Of a stretch of DNA of 64,000 nucleotides, positions 23,553 through 32,391 are shown piece after piece. The DNA comes from Thermus amyloliquefaciens (GTDB lineage Bacteria; Deinococcota; Deinococci; Deinococcales; Thermaceae), in assembly GCF_000744885.1 (NCBI RefSeq), contig NZ_JQMV01000003.1:1736001-1800000 (forward strand). Reading direction: 5' to 3'. Every line of letters begins with the position of its first letter. Position 1 is the first letter of the stretch. The translations under genes were made by a program, and so were the position numbers. A model generated the notes under the pieces. It saw nothing but the letters and a program-made list of their open reading frames with translations, ran no database searches and was not told the origin of the DNA.

Positions 23553-24958
23553 ATGACCCTCCGCTCCCGCATCACCCTTCTAACCGCAAGCCTTCTCCTG
23601 GTGGCCCTTCTGGTTCTGGGGCTTGCCCTGGAGGGCCTTTTAAGGAACTTCCTCTACCGCTCCCTGCGCCAAGAGCTCCAGGAGGCCAGCAACCAGGTGG
23701 CCCGTCTTTTGAACCTGGGTGGGCAAGCGCTTCTGGAGGCTGGCCTGCCCGCCAGCTTGTATGCCGAGCTCATCCTCATCCCCGAGGAAAACCCCGCCCT
23801 CCTGGCCCAGGAAGGGGGGATCAGCCTCCAGAAAAGCCCCGCCCTGGGAAGCCAGCGCCTCCTTCTCCCCGAGGCCCAATACCGCACCCTGCTGGAGCGG
23901 GGAGAGGCTTGGGCCTACGCCGAGCTACCCCGGGAAGGAACCCCCCTGAGGCTTCTGGTCTACGCCCGAAGGGTGGAGGTGAACCTGGGGGGAACCGTGT
24001 GGAAAGGCGCCCTCCTGGTGGGAAGGCCCGTGGAAGACCTGGAAGGCACCCTCACCCAGTTCGCCCGCATCTATGCGGGGACGGCGCTTCTGGTCCTCCT
24101 CCTCTCCATCCTCCTGGCCAGGAGCCTGGTGGCCCGGGCCCTGGAGCCTCTGGAATGGGTGGCCCGGCGAGCCGAAGCCATCACCGCCCGCCCCGAACCC
24201 TTGCCCGAGCCCGAGGGGCGGGACGAGGTGTCCACCCTGGTGCGGGCCCTGAACGGGATGCTTTCCCGGATGCAACAGGCCTTCCTGGCTCAGACCCGCT
24301 TTCTCCAGGACGCCTCCCACGAGCTCCGAACCCCCATCACCGCCATCCTGGGCCACGTGGGCTTCCTTCTGCGCCGCACCCCCCTCACCGAGGCCCAGCG
24401 GGAGAGCCTCGAGGTGGTCAAGCGGGAGGCGGAGCGCATGGGGAAACTGGTCTCCGACCTCCTGGAACTCTCCCAAAGCGGCACCTGGCGCATGGAACCG
24501 GTACCGGTGCGGGTCCTGGACCTCTTGGAGGAGGTCAAGGAGGAGTTCGCCAAAAGCTTTGAGGGGGAGATCCAGGTGGAGGCCCCCCCGGAGCTTTGGG
24601 TGCAGGGGGACCCGGACCGGCTCCACCAGGTCCTGGCCAACCTTCTCACCAACGCCATCAAGGCCAGGGCCCAGCGCATCTGGCTTAGGGCCTTTGATCT
24701 CGGGGAGAAGGTGGTGGTGCGGGTGGAGGACGATGGGGAAGGCATCCCCGAGGAGCACCTCCCCCACCTCTTTGAGCGCTTCTACCGGGTGGACAAGGCC
24801 CGGGACCGGGAGCGGGGGGGTCGGGGCTGGGCCTGGCCATCGTGAAGGCCATCCTCGAGGCCCACGGAGGGGAGATCTGGGTGGAAAGCGAGGTGGGCAA
24901 GGGAACCGCCTTCAGCTTTTCCCTCCCCTCAGCCGCGCCACCGCCTCCTCCAGGCTGA
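23553..24958 (+). pseudogene. Sensor histidine kinase, frameshifted in the ATPase domain
   Basis: Partner of the response regulator. Two membrane helices (about 8-28 and near 175-195) flank an extracytoplasmic sensor. Then HAMP, HisKA with H256 (DASHELRTPITAILGH), the N box (VLANLLTNAIKA) and G1 (VEDDGEGIP). In frame the protein stops at 24845 just after [15 protein letters not shown]. In the next frame the missing G2 box and tail continue ([29 protein letters not shown]) to a stop at 24956-24958. One extra G in the G7 run at 24814-24820 would restore the kinase. It may be a sequencing undercall, a real mutation, or slippage-corrected expression. Confidence 0.8.
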
Positions 24959-25060
24959 TCTCCCCCCGGCGCAAGGCCTCCAGAACCTCCCCCAGCGGGG
25001 TGTATGCAGGGGGATGCGGGCCATCTTGGCGGAAAGCCCCTTGGCCGCGGGGTACACCAC
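24912..25060 (-). pseudogene. Small SHOCT-like ORF, apparently frameshifted
   Basis: From a GTG at 25060 the minus strand reads VYPAAKGLSAKMARIPLHTP. In the adjoining frame it then reads [23 protein letters not shown] and ends at 24912, resembling short helical SHOCT-like modules (L..G.IS.EEA). Joining them needs one extra C in the C4 run at 24997-25000. It overlaps the 3' end of the kinase antisense. Weak evidence; it might not be a gene. Confidence 0.25.
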
Positions 25061-25079
25061 CCAACCTGGAGAAAAGGGA

Positions 25080-25832
25080 TCAGAAACCCAACCCCGAGGG
25101 GTGGCGGGAGCCCAGGAAGGGAGCCCCCAGGAAGGCGAAGAGGAGAAGGGCATAGGAAAGGAGGAGCAGGGCCATGCGCGGGTAGCCCCGGAGCTTCTCC
25201 TCCAACAGGAAGTACAGGGTGAGGCCCAGCCAGCCCAGGAGCACGGACACCTCCTTGGGGTCCAGGGCCAAGGGGCTACCGAAATACCCCCAGGCCCAGG
25301 CCATGCCGCTTCCCAGCCCCAGGGTGGTGGCCAGGTACCCCACCCGCAGGTAGCCTTGCTCCAGCCGCTTCAGGCTCCAAAGGGGGGCGGAAAGCAGGGC
25401 CTTTTCCGGTACCGACCGCAAGCGCAGGTCCTGCAGGGCGCACATCGCCCCCGCCCCCACCCCCACCGCCAGGGCCAGGTAGGCCACCAGGAAAGCCCCC
25501 GCATGCAACAAGGTGAGAAGGAGGGGCAGGTTCCCACCCGGATGGGGCAAGGCCTTGAGGGCGAAGAGGCCCAGCCCCATGGCCAGGAGGACCAGGTAAC
25601 GGCGCAAGGCGGCAAGCCTCGGCCGGAGGAAAAGGCTCTCGCTCCTTAGGGCCAAAAGCCCCCCCAGGACCAGGGCGGGCTGGGCCGGACCCGAGAAAAA
25701 ACCCTTTGCCAAGGCATCGGCCAAGGCGGCCCCCAGGTAAAGGAAAGCCCCCAGGAAAAGCCCTCGAGGCCAGAACAACCCCAAGGCCAGGAGGACGACC
25801 CCCACCAGGGCCAGCAGGGAAGCCACGGTCAT
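25080..25832 (-). CDS. HemX/CcsA-like cytochrome c assembly membrane protein
   Basis: A 250-residue protein with about eight membrane helices and the haem-handling motif GMAWAWGYFGSPLALDPKEV, related to the WG..W.WDPKE region of CcsA/HemX proteins. Lying directly after hemA with a four-base overlap, it matches the hemX position of other bacteria, where HemX affects glutamyl-tRNA reductase abundance. It could alternatively act in cytochrome c biogenesis. The two roles cannot be separated from sequence. Confidence 0.8.
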   Translation of the reverse strand: MTVASLLALVGVVLLALGLFWPRGLFLGAFLYLGAALADALAKGFFSGPAQPALVLGGLLALRSESLFLRPRLAALRRYLVLLAMGLGLFALKALPHPGGNLPLLLTLLHAGAFLVAYLALAVGVGAGAMCALQDLRLRSVPEKALLSAPLWSLKRLEQGYLRVGYLATTLGLGSGMAWAWGYFGSPLALDPKEVSVLLGWLGLTLYFLLEEKLRGYPRMALLLLSYALLLFAFLGAPFLGSRHPSGLGF

Positions 25833-27007
25833 AGCCTAGGGGGACGGAAGGCCAAAAGCGGGCACTCCCCCGGGCAGGGGGGACCTTGGAGGAAGGCCTG
25901 GGTGCGCGCCTTCACCGCCACAATCCAGGGATGGGCCCTGCGCCCCGCCTCCTTGTGCCAGGTAAGGGGATCGGCCCCAGGGTACTCCCGCATCACCTCT
26001 TTAAAGGCCAAGCCCTCCAGGGCCCGGATGGCCTCCCGCACCCGGTGGCCCGCGTACCACTCCAGGTAATCCCCCACGGCCCTTTGGATCAGGGCCTCCA
26101 CCTTGGGCACCTCCCCCTTGCGGGCCTCGAGGTTCTTCTCCACCACCCGCTCCAGGTCGTCCAGGTTGTAGAGGTAGGCCTGGGGCAGGCGGCCCACCCG
26201 GGGGTCAATGTTGCGGGGCAGGGCGATGTCAATGAGGAAAAGGGGTTTGGCCCGCCGGGGCAGGTCCCCGGGGCCCACCAGGTAGTGGGGGGCGGCGGCC
26301 GAGGCCACCACCAGGTCCACCTGGCGCAGGACCTGGGGCAGGGCCGCGAGGGGGTAGGCCTCCCCCCCGAAGCGCTCCGCCAGGGCCTTAGCCCTCTCAA
26401 GGGTGCGGTTCACCACCAAAACCCGGCCCACCCCATGGGCCTTCAGGTGGGTGAGGAAGAGCTCCGCCATCTCCCCCGCCCCCAGGACGGCCACGGCAAG
26501 CCCCGTGAGGTCCCCATAGACGGCCAGGGCCAGGTCCAAGGCGGCATAGGCCACGCTCACCGCCCCCGCCCCGATGGCGGTCTCGCTCCGGGCCCGCTTC
26601 CCCAGGGCGATGGCGGACTGAAAGGCCTTCTCCAAAAGGCTTTCCGTGGCCCCGTGTCGGCGGGCCAGGAAAAGGGCCTCCCGCACCTGCCCCAAGATCT
26701 GCGCCTCCCCCACCACCAAGGAATCCAACCCCGCCGCCACCCGAAAGAGGTGCCGCAGGGCCTCCACACCCTCCTTCAGGTAGAGGTGATGGGCCTCCAC
26801 CCCCCGGGCAAGGAGGAGGGCTTGGGCCTCTTTGGGGCTTCCCACCCCGTAGATCTCCGTGCGGTTGCAGGTGGAAAGCACCACCGCCTTGCCCAGGGCG
26901 GAAAGGGCCGCGGGCAGGGCCACGGCAGGGTCTAGGGCGGCCCTCTCCCGCACCTTTAGGGGAGCGGTCTTGTGGGAAAGGCCCACCAGGTAAAGGGGCA
27001 GGGCCAT
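25829..27007 (-). CDS. hemA: Glutamyl-tRNA reductase
   Basis: First enzyme of C5 tetrapyrrole synthesis: reduces glutamyl-tRNA to glutamate-1-semialdehyde with NADPH. 392 residues with the catalytic VLSTCNRTEIYGV (active Cys), SLVVGEAQILGQVREA, the NADPH fold (AVLGAGEMAELFLTHL, VNRTLERA) and the C-terminal dimerisation helix. The -10 TATACT at 27019-27024 lies 11 bases before the ATG, giving a very short leader. It overlaps the hemX-like gene by four bases. Confidence 0.95.
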   Translation of the reverse strand: MALPLYLVGLSHKTAPLKVRERAALDPAVALPAALSALGKAVVLSTCNRTEIYGVGSPKEAQALLLARGVEAHHLYLKEGVEALRHLFRVAAGLDSLVVGEAQILGQVREALFLARRHGATESLLEKAFQSAIALGKRARSETAIGAGAVSVAYAALDLALAVYGDLTGLAVAVLGAGEMAELFLTHLKAHGVGRVLVVNRTLERAKALAERFGGEAYPLAALPQVLRQVDLVVASAAAPHYLVGPGDLPRRAKPLFLIDIALPRNIDPRVGRLPQAYLYNLDDLERVVEKNLEARKGEVPKVEALIQRAVGDYLEWYAGHRVREAIRALEGLAFKEVMREYPGADPLTWHKEAGRRAHPWIVAVKARTQAFLQGPPCPGECPLLAFRPPRL

Positions 27008-27018
27008 AGGCTTCCGCC

Positions 27019-27024
27019 AGTATA
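27019..27024 (-). promoter_or_regulatory. -10 box TATACT of hemA
   Basis: Eleven bases before the ATG at 27007, so the mRNA leader would be only about five bases. It separates hemA from the hemD unit upstream. Confidence 0.45.
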
Positions 27025-27070
27025 CGCCACCTGGGTAGGGACAAGCGTCCCCCCACCCTTAACCGAAGGC

Positions 27071-27745
27071 CTATGGGAGCGCCCGCAAGATGGCGTGGAA
27101 AAGGCCCTCCAGGCCGGGCACCTCCGCCTCCACCACGGGGAAACCCGCGGCCAAGGCCTCCTTGGCGGTGCTGGGACCCATGCAAGCCGCCTTGGGCCGC
27201 CGCTCGGTCCAACGGGCATAGGCCCGGACGCCGCTTGGGCTGAAGAAGGCCACCACCTGGGCCGCCCGCAAAAGGCCCACCTCCTCCGGGGAAAGCTCCC
27301 GCTCCCGGGTGGCGTAAACCTCCAGCCGCTCCACCTCCATCCCCCGGTCCCTCAGGCCCTCCTCCAGGTCCTTCCCCGCCAGGTCCCCCGCCACAAAGAG
27401 CACCCTTTGCGCCTGGGGAAACCCCAAGGCCAGGTCCTTGGCCGTGGCCCTGGGAGGGAGGAAGGCGGGGGATAGCCCCCCCCGGCGCAACACCTCCCCC
27501 GTCCCCTCCCCCACCGCCGCCACCTTTAAAGGGGGCCTTCCCGCCCGCTCCCAAGCCCAAAGAAGCCTTTTCGCCCCCTCCTTGGAGGTGACGGCCACCC
27601 AGTCGGCGGCGCGCAACCTGCCCGGAAGCGCCTGCAGGCCCGGCAGATCCACCTGCTCCAGCAGGGCCACCTCCGCCGCCTCTATGCCCAAGGCGGCAAG
27701 CCGTTCCAAAAGCGCCCTATCCTTCCCCCGCGTCAGCAGGACCAC
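27071..27745 (-). CDS. hemD: Uroporphyrinogen-III synthase
   Basis: Closes and inverts ring D of hydroxymethylbilane to give uroporphyrinogen III. 224 residues in the two-lobe HemD pattern: VLLTRGKD at the N-terminus, WVAVTSKEGAKRL, AAVGEGTGEVLRRGG, LFVAGDLAGKDLEEGL, and FFSPSGVRAYARWT..AACMGPSTAKEAL in the second lobe. HemD is poorly conserved, but these loops and the hemA neighbourhood agree. It uses a GTG start and overlaps the AhpD-like gene by 29 bases. Confidence 0.88.
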   Translation of the reverse strand: MVLLTRGKDRALLERLAALGIEAAEVALLEQVDLPGLQALPGRLRAADWVAVTSKEGAKRLLWAWERAGRPPLKVAAVGEGTGEVLRRGGLSPAFLPPRATAKDLALGFPQAQRVLFVAGDLAGKDLEEGLRDRGMEVERLEVYATRERELSPEEVGLLRAAQVVAFFSPSGVRAYARWTERRPKAACMGPSTAKEALAAGFPVVEAEVPGLEGLFHAILRALP

Positions 27746-28082
27746 GGCCCCTGAGCACCTTGTGGAAAAGCTTCATGGCGGCCAAGGCCCGGGGAAAGCC
27801 CAGGAAGAGGGCGGACTGCAGGATGGCCTCCCGCACCTCCTCCTCGGTGGCCCCCACCCGTAACGCCCCCTCCAAATGGGTGGCCAGCTCCTTGGGGCTA
27901 CCCAGGGCGATGAGGGCGGTGATGGCAAGGAGCTCCCGGGTCTTCAGGTCCAGCCCCGGCCGGGCCAGAACCTCCTCGTAGGCGAAGTCGCGGATGTAGC
28001 GGAAAAGGTCCTCGTCCACCTCCTTGAGGCTGGCCTCAATGGCCTCCTGCTTCTCCCCCCATATGGCCCGCCGCACGCTCAT
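27717..28082 (-). CDS. Carboxymuconolactone decarboxylase/AhpD-like protein without CxxC
   Basis: A 121-residue all-helical protein with the CMD core KTRELLAITALIALGSPKELATHLEGALRVGATEEEVREAI. The redox CxxC of AhpD is absent and there is no Cys at all, so it is not a thiol peroxidase partner of the AhpD type. It may be a decarboxylase-like or structural member. It overlaps the HAD gene (four bases) and hemD. Confidence 0.85.
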   Translation of the reverse strand: MSVRRAIWGEKQEAIEASLKEVDEDLFRYIRDFAYEEVLARPGLDLKTRELLAITALIALGSPKELATHLEGALRVGATEEEVREAILQSALFLGFPRALAAMKLFHKVLRGRGPADAGEG

Positions 28083-28738
28083 GGCAGGTAGTCTAGCACC
28101 CTCTCCAGCTTGGGAAGGGCCTCGGGGTTCTCCCCCAAGGGATCAAAGAGGAGGGGCTTAACCCCGGCCCCCTGGGCCCCGGCCACGTCCGCCTCCGAAT
28201 CCCCCACGTGCACCGCCTCCTCCGGCCTAACCCCAAGGGCCGAAAGGGCCTCCTGGAAGAGCCTAGGATCCGGCTTGGCCACCCCGGAAAGGGCGCTCAC
28301 CGCCAAGTGCTGGAAGTAGGGCCTCAGGCCCACCACCTCCAGGATCTCGGGCAGGGTGGCGTCCCAGTTGGAGACCACCGCCAGGAGGTAGCCCCGCTCC
28401 TTCAGGGCCTGGAGGGTGGCCTGGGCCCCAGGCACCACGGGCCAGAACCGGGGGTTCTTCCAGTTGGCCACCAGCTCCCGGCTCAGGGCCTCCGCGTGCT
28501 CCTCGAGGCCCATGCCCGTGAAAAGCCTGCGGTGGAACTCCCGCCAAAGCCCCAAGGCGGTTTCCAGATCCCGGGCCTCCAGGTGGTGGTCCTCATAAAA
28601 GCGAAAGGCCGCCAAGGCCGCCCCCTTGGGGTCTTTCCTCGGCCTTAGCCCCCTTTCCTCCAAAAAGGGCAGAAGCCAAAACCGGGGGCTTGCCAGGATC
28701 AGGGTATTCCCCACGTCAAAGAGCACCGCCCGGGTCAT
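28079..28738 (-). CDS. HAD-superfamily hydrolase
   Basis: A 219-residue HAD protein: motif I VLFDVGNTLI (nucleophile Asp; the second Asp of DxD is replaced by Gly), motif II VVSNWD, lysine in GVAKPDPRLFQEAL, acidic motif AVHVGDSEADVAGAQGAG, with a helical cap. The DVGNT variant of motif I lacks the usual acid/base Asp, which may weaken phosphatase activity or indicate a dehalogenase-like branch. Leaderless promoter TACACT. First gene of the HAD, CMD, hemD set. Confidence 0.85.
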   Translation of the reverse strand: MTRAVLFDVGNTLILASPRFWLLPFLEERGLRPRKDPKGAALAAFRFYEDHHLEARDLETALGLWREFHRRLFTGMGLEEHAEALSRELVANWKNPRFWPVVPGAQATLQALKERGYLLAVVSNWDATLPEILEVVGLRPYFQHLAVSALSGVAKPDPRLFQEALSALGVRPEEAVHVGDSEADVAGAQGAGVKPLLFDPLGENPEALPKLERVLDYLP

Positions 28739-28744
28739 GAACCC

Positions 28745-28750
28745 AGTGTA
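28745..28750 (-). promoter_or_regulatory. -10 box TACACT, leaderless start
   Basis: Six bases before the ATG at 28738 of the HAD gene, divergent from yceI. Confidence 0.45.
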
Positions 28751-28822
28751 TACCCTGGCCCTTCTAACAGGGGTCTAACCTTCGCCTGCTATGCCCTTTA
28801 TGGCAAAGGGAGGTGGTGAGGC

Positions 28823-29383
28823 ATGCGATGGCTGGTATGGCTTTGGGTATTGCTGGTTCCTGTCCTGGCCCAGAGTTTTGAGGTGGTTTCCGGGGAGGCC
28901 CGCTACCGGGTGCGGGAGCAGCTGGTCCAGATCGGCATCGCCGAGGCCGTGGGCACCACGGGGGCGGTGAAGGGGCTGGTGGTTCTGCAAGGGGGCAAGG
29001 CCAGCGGGGAGTTCGTGGTGGACCTGAGGGAGCTAAAGAGCGACCAGGCGCGGCGGGACAACTACCTCCGGCAAAACACCCTGCAGACCGACCGCTTCCC
29101 CACCGCCACCTTCCGGCCCAAGGCGGTGGAGGGCCTGCCCAACCCCTTGCCCCAAGGCGGCAAGTTCCCCGTGCGGGTGGTGGGGGACCTCACCATACGG
29201 GACGTCACCGAGGAGGTGGTCTGGGAGGGGGAGGCGGAGTTCAGGGGCCAGGAGGTGCGGGTGGTCCTCAAGACGGAGTTCCCCTTTGAGAAGTTCCAGC
29301 TGGTCCAGCCCCGGGTGCCCATCCTCCTCAGCGTGGAAAACCGCATCCGGCTGGAGGTGGACCTTCGCCTGAGGCGGAAATGA
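28823..29383 (+). CDS. YceI-like exported lipid/isoprenoid-binding protein
   Basis: A 186-residue protein with a signal peptide (MRWLVWLWVLLVPVLAQ) and a YceI lipocalin-like barrel: SGEFVVDLRELKSDQARRD, TDRFPTATFRP, VVGDLTIRDVTEEVVWEGE. T. thermophilus YceI homologues bind polyisoprenoids. It sits in a GGGAGGTGGTGA ribosome-site context. The stop overlaps the dioxygenase ATG by four bases (ATGA), so both exported proteins are made together. Confidence 0.88.
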   Translation: MRWLVWLWVLLVPVLAQSFEVVSGEARYRVREQLVQIGIAEAVGTTGAVKGLVVLQGGKASGEFVVDLRELKSDQARRDNYLRQNTLQTDRFPTATFRPKAVEGLPNPLPQGGKFPVRVVGDLTIRDVTEEVVWEGEAEFRGQEVRVVLKTEFPFEKFQLVQPRVPILLSVENRIRLEVDLRLRRK

Positions 29384-29955
29384 AGCGGCGCGCCCTCCTC
29401 GGCCTTTTCCTTTACCCTCTGGCCCGGGCCCAGTGCCCGCCGACCCCCGCCCTAACCGAAGGCCCCTACTTCCTGCGGGAGGTGCCCAGGCGGCAGGACC
29501 TGCGGGAGGGGCTTCCTGGGGTTCTCCTGCGGCTTACCTTGCGGGTGCAGGACCGCACCTGCCAGCCCCTTGGGGGCCTGCGGGTGGACCTCTGGCACAC
29601 GGACGCCCTGGGGCGCTACTCCGGGGTGAACGCCCCCGGGGTCTTCTGCCGGGGCTGGCAGGCCACGGACGGCCAGGGAAGGGTGGAGTTCCGCACCCTC
29701 TTCCCCGGCTGGTACCCAAGCCGCACCCCCCACCTGCACCTGCGGGTGGAAGCGGGAGGGAGAAGCTTCGCCACCCAGCTCTTCTTCCCCGAGGAAATCC
29801 AGCAAAGGGTCTACGCCAGGCCCCCCTACGCCGAAAGGGGGATGCCCCGCATCGGCAACCGCCAAGACGGCCTCTTCCGGGCCGACCTGCTCCTCAGCCC
29901 CAAGCCGGAAGGGGAGGGGTATGGGGCGGACTTCGTCCTCACCCTGCCCTTTTAG
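29380..29955 (+). CDS. Exported intradiol ring-cleavage dioxygenase-like protein
   Basis: A 191-residue protein: signal peptide (RRALLGLFLYPLARAQ), then the intradiol dioxygenase core LTEGPYFLRE, DLWHTDALGRYSG (Tyr ligand) and FPGWYPSRTPHLHLRV (Tyr plus His-x-His ligands of Fe3+). Cytoplasmic catechol dioxygenases are longer and lack a signal. This short secreted type is common but its substrate is unknown. Coupled to yceI. Its TAG stop is directly followed by the purB -10 box. Confidence 0.85.
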   Translation: MKRRALLGLFLYPLARAQCPPTPALTEGPYFLREVPRRQDLREGLPGVLLRLTLRVQDRTCQPLGGLRVDLWHTDALGRYSGVNAPGVFCRGWQATDGQGRVEFRTLFPGWYPSRTPHLHLRVEAGGRSFATQLFFPEEIQQRVYARPPYAERGMPRIGNRQDGLFRADLLLSPKPEGEGYGADFVLTLPF

Positions 29956-29961
29956 TACCCT
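29956..29961 (+). promoter_or_regulatory. -10 box TACCCT, leaderless start of purB
   Basis: Begins on the base after the dioxygenase stop codon and ends six bases before the ATG at 29968. Confidence 0.5.
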
Positions 29962-29967
29962 TAAGGC

Positions 29968-31278
29968 ATGGTCCCCCGTTACCAGACCCCGGAGATGGCC
30001 GCGCTATGGTCGGAGGAAAACCGCTACCGCACCTGGGCCCGGGTGGAGGCCTACGCCCTCGAGGCCTGGGAGGCCCTGGGCCAGGTGCCCCAAGGCCTTG
30101 CCCAGAAGCTTCTTGAGCACCTAAAGGAGCATCCCCTAGACGCCCGCTTCGCCCAAAGGGTGGCGGAGCTGGAGGAAATCACCCGCCACGACCTGGTGGC
30201 CTTCACCCGGGCCCTGGTGGAGTGGACGAAAGACGAGGAGGTGGGGCGGTACCTGCACCTGGGCCTCACCAGCTCGGACGTGGTGGACACCGCCCAAAAC
30301 GCCCTTCTGGTGCAGGCCCTGGACCTCATCCTGGCGGAGCTCAAGGGGGTGCAGGAGGAGCTCAAGCGCCTGGCCCTCCGCTACCGGCGCACCCCGGCCA
30401 TCGCCCGCACCCACGGGGTCCACGCGGAGCCCACCAGCTTCGGCCTCCGTTTCCTGAGCTTTTACGCCGCCTTCCAGCGGGACGAGGAGAGGCTAGGGCG
30501 GGCCAAGGAGGCCATCGGGGTGGCCATGCTTTCGGGCTCGGTGGGGAACTACGCCCACGTGCCCCCGGAGGTGGAGGCCCACGTGGCCCGGCGGCTTGGC
30601 CTAAAGCCCGAACCCCTCTCCACCCAGGTGGTGCCCCGGGACCGGCATGCGGAGGTGCTGGCCGCCTTGGCCATCCTGGGGGGGAACCTGGAACGGGTGG
30701 CGGTGGAGCTACGCCACCTCCAGCGCACGGAGGTCCTCGAGGCCCAGGAACCCTTCAGGGAAGGGCAGACGGGAAGCTCCAGCATGCCCCACAAGAAAAA
30801 CCCCGTGGGCCTGGAAAACCTCACCGGCATGGCCAGGCTCCTCCGGGGCTACCTGGGGCCCGCCTTGGAAAACATCGCCCTCTGGCACGAGCGGGACATC
30901 TCCCACTCCTCCGTGGAGCGCGTCATCCTCCCCGACGCCACCACCGTAGCCCACTATGCCCTGAGGCGGCTTAGGGGCATCCTGGCGGGCCTGGTGGTCT
31001 TTGAGGAAAATCTCCAGAAAAACCTGGACCTCACCCGGGGCCTGGTTTACTCCCAACAGGTGCTCAACGCCCTCATCGCCCAGGGCCTTCCCCGGGATAA
31101 GGCCTACGCCATCGTGCAACGGAACGCGCTGCGGAGCTGGGAGGAGGGCCGAAGCTTCCCCGAGCTCCTAGAGGAAGACCCGGAAAACCCCCTCAAGGGG
31201 GAAAGGCTCAAGGCCCTCTTTGACCCAAGCCCCTTCCTCCAGCACGTGGACGCCATCTACGCCCGCTTTGGGCTTTAG
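29968..31278 (+). CDS. purB: Adenylosuccinate lyase
   Basis: Removes fumarate from SAICAR and from adenylosuccinate. 436 residues of the fumarase/aspartase superfamily: TSSDVVDTAQN, ARTHGVHAEPTSFG (catalytic His), and the signature loop GSSSMPHKKNPVGLEN (catalytic Ser). It is separated from the purC operon by 160 bases and has its own leaderless promoter. Confidence 0.96.
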   Translation: MVPRYQTPEMAALWSEENRYRTWARVEAYALEAWEALGQVPQGLAQKLLEHLKEHPLDARFAQRVAELEEITRHDLVAFTRALVEWTKDEEVGRYLHLGLTSSDVVDTAQNALLVQALDLILAELKGVQEELKRLALRYRRTPAIARTHGVHAEPTSFGLRFLSFYAAFQRDEERLGRAKEAIGVAMLSGSVGNYAHVPPEVEAHVARRLGLKPEPLSTQVVPRDRHAEVLAALAILGGNLERVAVELRHLQRTEVLEAQEPFREGQTGSSSMPHKKNPVGLENLTGMARLLRGYLGPALENIALWHERDISHSSVERVILPDATTVAHYALRRLRGILAGLVVFEENLQKNLDLTRGLVYSQQVLNALIAQGLPRDKAYAIVQRNALRSWEEGRSFPELLEEDPENPLKGERLKALFDPSPFLQHVDAIYARFGL

Positions 31279-31438
31279 GTACCCCGCTTTGAGCACCGTC
31301 CTTCTTCCTTGCCTATTGCGGCCACCTCCAGGCATCGGCACTTAGGAAAGGGGCCGCACCCCTGCCCAAGGGGCTCCCAGGCCTCCCCCCTGGCATTAAA
31401 ATGAAGGCGAGGCGGGGCTAAGGTCCCTAAGGAGGCAC
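31279..31438. other. Intergenic region upstream of the purine operon
   Basis: 160 bases without a gene. It holds a possible -10 TAAAAT at 31397-31402, a CCAGG...CCTGG inverted repeat about 15 bases upstream of it, and AAGGAGG before purC, giving a leader of about 30 bases. I see no match to a purine, PRPP or guanidine riboswitch. Confidence 0.4.
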
Positions 31439-32134
31439 ATGGAAAAGCTCTACGAGGGCAAGGCAAAGGTTCTTTTTCCCGAGGGACCGGACACCCTTCG
31501 GGTCTACTTCAAGGACGAAGCCACGGCCTTCAACGCCAGGAAGCGGGGCATCATCCCCGGGAAAGGGGTGGTGAACAACAAGGTCTCGGCGGCCCTCTTC
31601 CGCCACCTGGAGGCCCACGGGATCAAAACCCACTTCCTGGAGGAGCTCTCCGACCGGGAGATGCGGGTGTTACGGGTGGAGATCCTCCCCCTGGAGGTCA
31701 TCCTCCGCTTCCGGGCGGCGGGAAGCTTCGCCAAGCGGTACGGGGTGAAGGAGGGCACCCCCCTGAAAGCCCCCCTGGTGGAGTTCTCCCTAAAAAGCGA
31801 CGCCCTGGGCGACCCCCTCATCTGCCCTGAGGCCATCCTGGCCCTGGACCTGGCCGGGGAAGAGGAGCTTTCCCAGGTGAAGGCCACCACCCTGAGGGTG
31901 GGGGAGCTGTTGCGGGATTTCTTTGCCCAAAGGGGCCTGGACCTGATTGACTTCAAGCTGGAGTTCGGCAAAAGGAATGGGGAGATCCTCCTCGCCGACG
32001 AGATCTCCCCTGATACCATGCGCCTTTGGGACCAGAGGACGGGTGAACCCATGGACAAGGACCGTTTCCGCAAAGACCTGGGGGGCGAGGCGGAGGCCTA
32101 CCAGGAGGTCCTAAGGCGGGTTCTCAAGGGGTAG
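31439..32134 (+). CDS. purC: SAICAR synthetase
   Basis: Joins aspartate to CAIR with ATP in purine synthesis. 231 residues: LYEGKAKVLF, FKDEATAFNA, the PurC signature VEILPLEVILRFRAAGS, and LADEISPDTMRLWD. First gene of the operon purC-purS-purQ-HAD-purL-purF. AAGGAGG ends four bases before the ATG. Confidence 0.97.
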   Translation: MEKLYEGKAKVLFPEGPDTLRVYFKDEATAFNARKRGIIPGKGVVNNKVSAALFRHLEAHGIKTHFLEELSDREMRVLRVEILPLEVILRFRAAGSFAKRYGVKEGTPLKAPLVEFSLKSDALGDPLICPEAILALDLAGEEELSQVKATTLRVGELLRDFFAQRGLDLIDFKLEFGKRNGEILLADEISPDTMRLWDQRTGEPMDKDRFRKDLGGEAEAYQEVLRRVLKG

Positions 32135-32136
32135 CC

Positions 32137-32391
32137 ATGCCCAGGTACCAAGCCACCCTGCTCATTGAGTTAAAAGACGGCATCCTGGACCCCCAGGGCC
32201 GGGCGGTGGAAGGGGTCTTGAGGGACCTGGGCCATCCCGTGGACTCGGTGCGGGTAGGGAAGGTCCTGGAGGTGGTCTTCCCCGCGGAAACCCTCCTGGA
32301 GGCGGAGGAAAAAGCCAAGGCCATGGGCAGACTCCTCACCAACCCGGTGATGGAGGTCTTCACCCTGGAGGCCATAAAGGAACTCCCATGA
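32137..32391 (+). CDS. purS: FGAM synthase subunit PurS
   Basis: An 84-residue small subunit that holds PurL and PurQ together in Bacillus-type FGAM synthase. Typical sequence: ATLLIELKDGILDPQGRAVEGVLRDLGHPVDSVRVGK. It starts two bases after purC and overlaps purQ by four bases. Confidence 0.95.
   Translation: MPRYQATLLIELKDGILDPQGRAVEGVLRDLGHPVDSVRVGKVLEVVFPAETLLEAEEKAKAMGRLLTNPVMEVFTLEAIKELP

Noticed and set aside
31279-31438. Purine or PRPP riboswitch before purC
   Set aside because: No conserved riboswitch core is readable, and the likely leader is only about 30 bases.
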